Source of the DNA: an uncultured Gammaproteobacteria bacterium
GTDB taxonomy: Bacteria; Pseudomonadota; Gammaproteobacteria; Pseudomonadales; Pseudohongiellaceae
NCBI GenBank assembly: GCA_937898685.1
Contig: CALEJT010000044.1
Location: forward strand, 1-64,000
Direction: 5' to 3'
Length of the DNA: 64,000 nt
Shown one piece after another: positions 60,233 to 64,000 of this stretch (its first letter is position 1; each line of letters opens with the position of its first letter). The notes under the pieces were generated by a model. It saw only the letters and a list, made by a program, of their open reading frames with translations. It made no database searches and was not told the DNA's origin. Made by a program: the position numbers and the translations under genes.

Positions 60233-61065
60233 GGTTGTTCTCCGGCAGCGTTGGAGCGGGCTGCGGCATCCTTGCTCAAGTGGCCGTACAGCAGTTCTTC
60301 GGCGAATTCCGCGCACTTGAAGTCGAGCAGCCTGGCTTCCTCTTCGACATGTTTGTACAGCGGCATGCTGAGCGTCCACGGCTCAGAGAAGACCGTGGGA
60401 TCCTCGATCGTTGCTTCATACGAAATCACATAAGGATTGAGCATGGTGTAGCGCTCGATCACGCGACGCTGCTCGGAAGCGAAGTTGCCGCTGCGGTCGA
60501 GCCAGTTGGCGTTGAGTCCGGTCACTTCGATCACCAGCGTGTCACCTTCCCAATGCCCATTCGACCACCCCATCCAGCTATCGACCGGGGCGGGCTGATG
60601 ATTGCTCATGTTGATCGTGCGCACGGCACCGGCGAACTGGTAGACCATCATGAGGTCGCCGTCCGATTGCACGATCTGGAAGGGATAGGGCATGTAGGTG
60701 GCACGCGGCAGGCCGGGCATGTAGCACTTCGCCTCGGGATCCTCGGTGCGGCGATTCTGGAAGTTTTGTTCCTTTTGCGCTTTGGCTTCGGGCAGGTAGG
60801 GGATGTGTCCACCCTTCACGACACTGGGGCCTGGTGGTACCGCACCGATGGCACCCAGGATTTCGGTTGCTCCCTGCGTCGCGGAGTGGGCCTCGAGGTT
60901 CCAGTTGGCGGTGTTCATCACCTGCCAGATGCCGTTGAGATCGGGCTTGCCATCGGCCGTACGTGGTAGTTCCTGCGCCGCCACGTTCGCGCTGACCAGT
61001 AGCAAGGCTACCCCGAGTGGACGCAGTAGACCTGGGGTTGGATGGGCCGAACTTCGTTGCAGCAT
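60229..61065 (-). CDS. Exported protein of an unnamed 'GHWEG' family, copy 4
   Basis: 278 aa. Signal peptide ending at NVAAQE. The mature start LPRTADGKPDLNGIW is shared in pattern with the other copies. Then follow Cys in AKCYMPGLPRATYM, GHWEGDTLVIEVTGL at 170-184, IEDPTVFSEPW and FKCAEF. RBS AAGAGG precedes the ATG. It starts 39 nt after the PQQ dehydrogenase gene, so it should be in the same transcript. Confidence 0.85.
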   Translation of the reverse strand: MLQRSSAHPTPGLLRPLGVALLLVSANVAAQELPRTADGKPDLNGIWQVMNTANWNLEAHSATQGATEILGAIGAVPPGPSVVKGGHIPYLPEAKAQKEQNFQNRRTEDPEAKCYMPGLPRATYMPYPFQIVQSDGDLMMVYQFAGAVRTINMSNHQPAPVDSWMGWSNGHWEGDTLVIEVTGLNANWLDRSGNFASEQRRVIERYTMLNPYVISYEATIEDPTVFSEPWTLSMPLYKHVEEEARLLDFKCAEFAEELLYGHLSKDAAARSNAAGEQP

Positions 61066-61104
61066 GCGGGATACCTCTTGTCTGTTACTGGCTTGCTAAG
61101 GGGG

Positions 61105-63234
61105 TCATCGCGCCTTGCGTTGCTCTGGCAAGGTGAAGACATACAAGGCGTTGCCGGAGTCGGGATGGTGAATGTCCGGCGTCAAACGCGAGGGCACGAT
61201 GCGCGGACTGCCGCCACCGAGCCCGGTCGAGATGGCCACGTACTGTTTGCCCCCGACACTGAAGGAAATGGGGAAACCCTGCACCGAAGTGCCCAGACGC
61301 GTCTCCCACAGGACTTCACCATTCTCCACGTTCAAGGCGCGGAAGCGGCGGTCCATGTCGCCGACGAAGGCGACGTTGCCTGCGGTGGTGAGGATGCCCG
61401 TCATGAACGAAGCTTCCTGTTCGAAGGACCAACGTTCTTCCAGCGTGCGCACGTCATAGGCAGCAACCTTGCCCAAACGTCCATCGGTGCCGGGCATCGG
61501 ATACCAGTCGCGTTCCACACCAGCGCCACCACCGCCTTCGACGAATTCGATTTCCACTGCGCGTTGGCGCAAACAGGTTTGGCTGAGCGGAATGACGATG
61601 CTGGCCGTGCCGGGGTGATAGCTCATCGGATGCCAGTTCTTGCCACCGGCGGAGGAGGGGCACACTTCGAGCCAGTCGCCGAAGCCCGACTCGATCACGT
61701 CGGCGCGATATTGCGGACGTCCGGTTTGCGGATCGAAATAGGAGAAGGCCGTCTGCAGGATGGTTTCCTTGTGGCCGCGATAACGGCCGTTCTCGCGATT
61801 CAGTTTCCAGAGGATGCCGTGCTTGCCAGCGGAATAGACGAGCTTTTCGCCATCGACGTCGACCAGCATGCGTTCGAACACTTCGTCGAGGTCGAACACT
61901 TCGCCGGGCACGTGCTGGTAATACCAGCGCAATTCGCCGGTATCGGCATCGAGCGCGAGCGTGGCGTTGGAATAGAGTGCGTCGTCGAACACCGTCATGC
62001 CGCGGCTCACCGGCATCCAGGGTTTCGCCTGGGATACGCCGATGTAGACGAGATTGAGTTCGCGATCGTAGCTGGGCGTGATCCAGGTATCGGTGCCGGC
62101 GCGGAAGAGATCGTCGATGCCGCCCCAGGTATCACCGCCGGGTGTGCCGGCGCGCGCCACGGTTTCGAATTTCCAGAGTAGTGAACCGTCTTCCACGTTC
62201 CAGGCGCTGACGAAACATTTCTCTGGACGGAAACGCAGGCAGTTGCTCATGCCGGTGAAGATCTTGCCGTCGGCCACCAGCGGGCCGCTGGTATTGCCGA
62301 AGCCTTCGCCGAGCGACGCGGTCCAGAGCAGTTCTCCATTCTTCGCCGACAGCGCCACGATGCGCCCATCGGGGGTGTTGCTGATGAGTTTGTCTTCGTA
62401 GAGCGCCATGCCGCGCATGGTGCCGCGACGACCGCCGAGTGCGTGTTCCCAAATGAGTTCACCACTTGCCGCATCGAGCGCCTGAATGCGGTTCTGCGTG
62501 TTGTACAGATACATCACACCGTCGTGCACGACGGGAGAGACCTGCGAGGTGGCACCTTCACCCAAGGCCCACACCCAGGCGAGCTGCAGCGTGTGAACGT
62601 TGTCGGTGTCGATCTGATCGAGAGCACTGTAGCTCCACGCATGTTGGTTGCCGCGAATCATCAACCAATCGGCGGGATCGGGATTGCGCAGCATGGCATC
62701 GCTCACGGCGCGATAGTTGAAGATCTCGCCTTCGACGGTAATGCCGACCACTTCTTCGGTCTGCGCGGCAGCGACGGGGAAGGGACTGGGTGGACCGCTA
62801 CGTGTGAGCAGCGCCGCGATCTGCGCAGTGGCATTGGCCTGCAGGGGATTCTCGCCCGGCTCGGCGCCATTGGCGGAAAGGATGAAGGCTGCGAGATCGA
62901 CATAGGTCTGATCCGGCAAACCACCGACGTTCGTCGGCGGCATCGAAGTCTTCATCGTGTTGATGAGCTCCGCCACCGTGCGCTGGCCCCACACACTCGT
63001 GAACGCAGTACCGCGTAATGCCGCGATGGGACCGTTGCCGCTCATGTCATTCTGATGGCAGGCCTGCGCGCAGTTGGCTTGATAGGCGGCAAGACCGGCA
63101 GCCACCTGCTCTTCGGTGATGCCGACGGCGGTTTCGCTGTCTTGTGCCAGTGCGGGTGAGAGATAGCCGAACACTGCCAGTCCACATAGACCGGCAAGAC
63201 GTGACAACGGCAGGGCAGTCTGCGCTGCTTTCAT
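61105..63234 (-). CDS. PQQ-dependent dehydrogenase with N-terminal cytochrome c domain
   Basis: 709 aa. Signal peptide ending at SPALAQ. The cytochrome domain has CAQACH at residues 55-60, i.e. three residues between the Cys rather than two, then MSGNGPIAALRGTAFTSVWG and MPPTNVGGLPDQTYVDLAAF with an axial Met candidate. The propeller has PQQ-type repeats (IQALDAASGELIWEHALGG, IVALSAKNGELLWTASLGEG, LALDADTGELRWYYQHVPGE), including PVSRGMTVF and WHPMSYHPGT. It resembles quinoprotein alcohol dehydrogenases in which the cytochrome leads. The substrate is unknown. Start ATG 63234 gives the signal peptide. Confidence 0.88.
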   Translation of the reverse strand: MKAAQTALPLSRLAGLCGLAVFGYLSPALAQDSETAVGITEEQVAAGLAAYQANCAQACHQNDMSGNGPIAALRGTAFTSVWGQRTVAELINTMKTSMPPTNVGGLPDQTYVDLAAFILSANGAEPGENPLQANATAQIAALLTRSGPPSPFPVAAAQTEEVVGITVEGEIFNYRAVSDAMLRNPDPADWLMIRGNQHAWSYSALDQIDTDNVHTLQLAWVWALGEGATSQVSPVVHDGVMYLYNTQNRIQALDAASGELIWEHALGGRRGTMRGMALYEDKLISNTPDGRIVALSAKNGELLWTASLGEGFGNTSGPLVADGKIFTGMSNCLRFRPEKCFVSAWNVEDGSLLWKFETVARAGTPGGDTWGGIDDLFRAGTDTWITPSYDRELNLVYIGVSQAKPWMPVSRGMTVFDDALYSNATLALDADTGELRWYYQHVPGEVFDLDEVFERMLVDVDGEKLVYSAGKHGILWKLNRENGRYRGHKETILQTAFSYFDPQTGRPQYRADVIESGFGDWLEVCPSSAGGKNWHPMSYHPGTASIVIPLSQTCLRQRAVEIEFVEGGGGAGVERDWYPMPGTDGRLGKVAAYDVRTLEERWSFEQEASFMTGILTTAGNVAFVGDMDRRFRALNVENGEVLWETRLGTSVQGFPISFSVGGKQYVAISTGLGGGSPRIVPSRLTPDIHHPDSGNALYVFTLPEQRKAR

Positions 63235-63516
63235 GTGGAGCCCATCCCCTCGTGTAGTTTTCGTTGCTCTGGGTACTGCGCTTAAGCACCGCCCCCACTG
63301 GCTCTTGACCGCAGAGGATATGCCAGAACTTTTTCTCAAGTCCATGCGCTCCACTATCGCGGCGCCCTGTGCCACTGCCCTTGCTATACAAGAATGAACG
63401 GGGAGTTTATTCTCGGACCCCCTGACAGTCGTCGCCGTCTCCTTCGTGGGGCAGTGTCAACAACGCCGAGGCTGCGATTCGCCTCGAATACAACAAGAAC
63501 ATAGCGAGGGATTGTC

Positions 63517-64000
63517 ATACGTTCGTCGTGCCCGTCCTGCCGTTTTCTGTCGATATTCCTTCTCACTCATGCACTCGGCGCTGCCGCACAAACCGGCGCC
63601 AGCGGTGACTGGCCGGTCTACGGCGGTGACCATGGCAGCACGCGTTATTCCTCTCTCGATCAGATCGATGCCAGCAACGTGTCGCAGTTGGAAGTGGCGT
63701 GGATCTGGAAGGCCGATTCGCTGTTGCCGAATGCACAGCCCTCGAGCCAGACCACACCCTTGATGGTCAACGGCGTGCTCTACTTCACGATGGATGCGCG
63801 CCGCTACGTGATCGCCATCGATGCGGGCACCGGTGAAACCTTGTGGATGTATCGCCCCGATGAAGGTGAACGTTTCGCCGCGGCGCCGCGCAAGATTCAT
63901 CGCGGTGTGACCTGGTGGAGCGATGGGCAGGGCGATGACCGCATTCTCTTCGCCACGCCCGGTTATCAGTTGGTGGCACTCGATGCGCACACGGGACGCC
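63517..64000 (+). CDS. PQQ-dependent dehydrogenase, N-terminal part; no canonical start codon
   Basis: The coding frame runs off the window's right edge. It encodes a signal peptide (FLSIFLLTHALGAAAQ) followed by a PQQ enzyme start: GDWPVYGGDHGSTRYSSLDQ, LEVAWIWKADSLLPN, RRYVIAIDAGTGETLWMYRP and LVALDAHTG. There is no ATG, GTG or TTG in this frame before the signal peptide. A stop (TAG 63502) lies a few codons upstream. A GAGGG at 63506-63510 is followed six nucleotides later by ATA (63517), so ATA may be the start, or an ATG was lost by mutation or sequencing error. It is divergent from the other PQQ gene. Confidence 0.75.
   Translation, partial: MRSSCPSCRFLSIFLLTHALGAAAQTGASGDWPVYGGDHGSTRYSSLDQIDASNVSQLEVAWIWKADSLLPNAQPSSQTTPLMVNGVLYFTMDARRYVIAIDAGTGETLWMYRPDEGERFAAAPRKIHRGVTWWSDGQGDDRILFATPGYQLVALDAHTGR

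Noticed and set aside
63569..63763. ATG at 63569 as start of the divergent quinoprotein gene
   Set aside because: It is in another frame from the PQQ sequence, and its translation (Arg/Pro-rich) has no domain.
1..64000. CRISPR array, IS element, prophage or integron
   Set aside because: No regularly spaced direct repeats, transposase, integrase or phage structural frame was seen. The paralogous gene sets are too diverged to be recent repeats.

Overview
The window is a contiguous piece of a Gram-negative, aerobic gammaproteobacterial chromosome. The evidence is RND tripartite efflux, TonB/ExbB/ExbD energisation, lipoproteins with clear lipoboxes, and a cell-wall/cofactor cluster (proA-nadD-rsfS-rlmH-mrdA-rodA-rlpA-dacA-ybeD-lipB-lipA) in the order I know from Pseudomonas-like genomes. 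Many periplasmic PQQ/cytochrome c proteins and DUF6152-type exported proteins suggest a free-living, respiratory, probably aquatic or soil organism. Genus cannot be told from the sequence. No rRNA, tRNA, IS element, prophage or CRISPR array was seen.

Layout. 1-745: terminator of an upstream unit and a gene-poor stretch with a possible antitoxin remnant. 746-6572: RND efflux operon (lipoprotein adaptor, inner-membrane pump, TolC-like channel). 6607-8666: beta-carbonic anhydrase and a YegD-type Hsp70. 8673-12562 (minus): a DUF2272 protein, a PQQ/cytochrome c dehydrogenase and a Tat-exported dienelactone-hydrolase-like protein. 13475-20374: an eight-gene TonB energisation operon with two TtpC-type ExbB-like proteins, one ExbB, two ExbD, TonB, DUF3450 and TPR proteins, closed by a strong terminator. 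20474-25810: a small lipoprotein, a three-gene exported cassette (two paralogues of an unnamed family plus DUF6152), a SIMPL protein, a tri-haem cytochrome lipoprotein and a conserved hypothetical. 26109-29008: DUF3429 membrane protein, 2-hydroxyacid dehydrogenase, cytosolic dienelactone hydrolase, uracil-DNA glycosylase-like protein. 29098-30998: ECF sigma factor operon. 31117-33298: L,D-transpeptidase and M14 peptidase pair. 33332-35680 (minus): serC and serA. 35816-47466: GIY-YIG protein, the proA-to-lipA cluster and convergent holA. 47654-54210: deaD, mutarotase, DUF6152, cupin, MgtC and gamma-glutamyltransferase-family genes. 54341-55580: ligAB. 55662-63234 (minus): CorA, NHL protein, aldo/keto reductase, then a tightly coupled PQQ dehydrogenase / two paralogues / DUF6152 operon. 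63517-end: start of a divergent PQQ dehydrogenase.

How it fits together. The mrdA-rodA-rlpA-dacA genes build and trim side-wall peptidoglycan, and the L,D-transpeptidase/M14 pair adds further wall editing. The TonB operon powers outer-membrane uptake. Several periplasmic electron-transfer proteins (PQQ propellers, tri-haem cytochrome) point to oxidation of alcohols or aldehydes outside the cytoplasm, and LigAB to ring cleavage of protocatechuate-like compounds. The most interesting undescribed element is a recurrent exported cassette. Four paralogues carry a G-[HR]-W-E-G-[DE]-T-L-V motif next to DUF6152 proteins whose mature N-terminus probably begins His-His. In one locus this cassette is chained by 4-nt gene overlaps behind a PQQ dehydrogenase.
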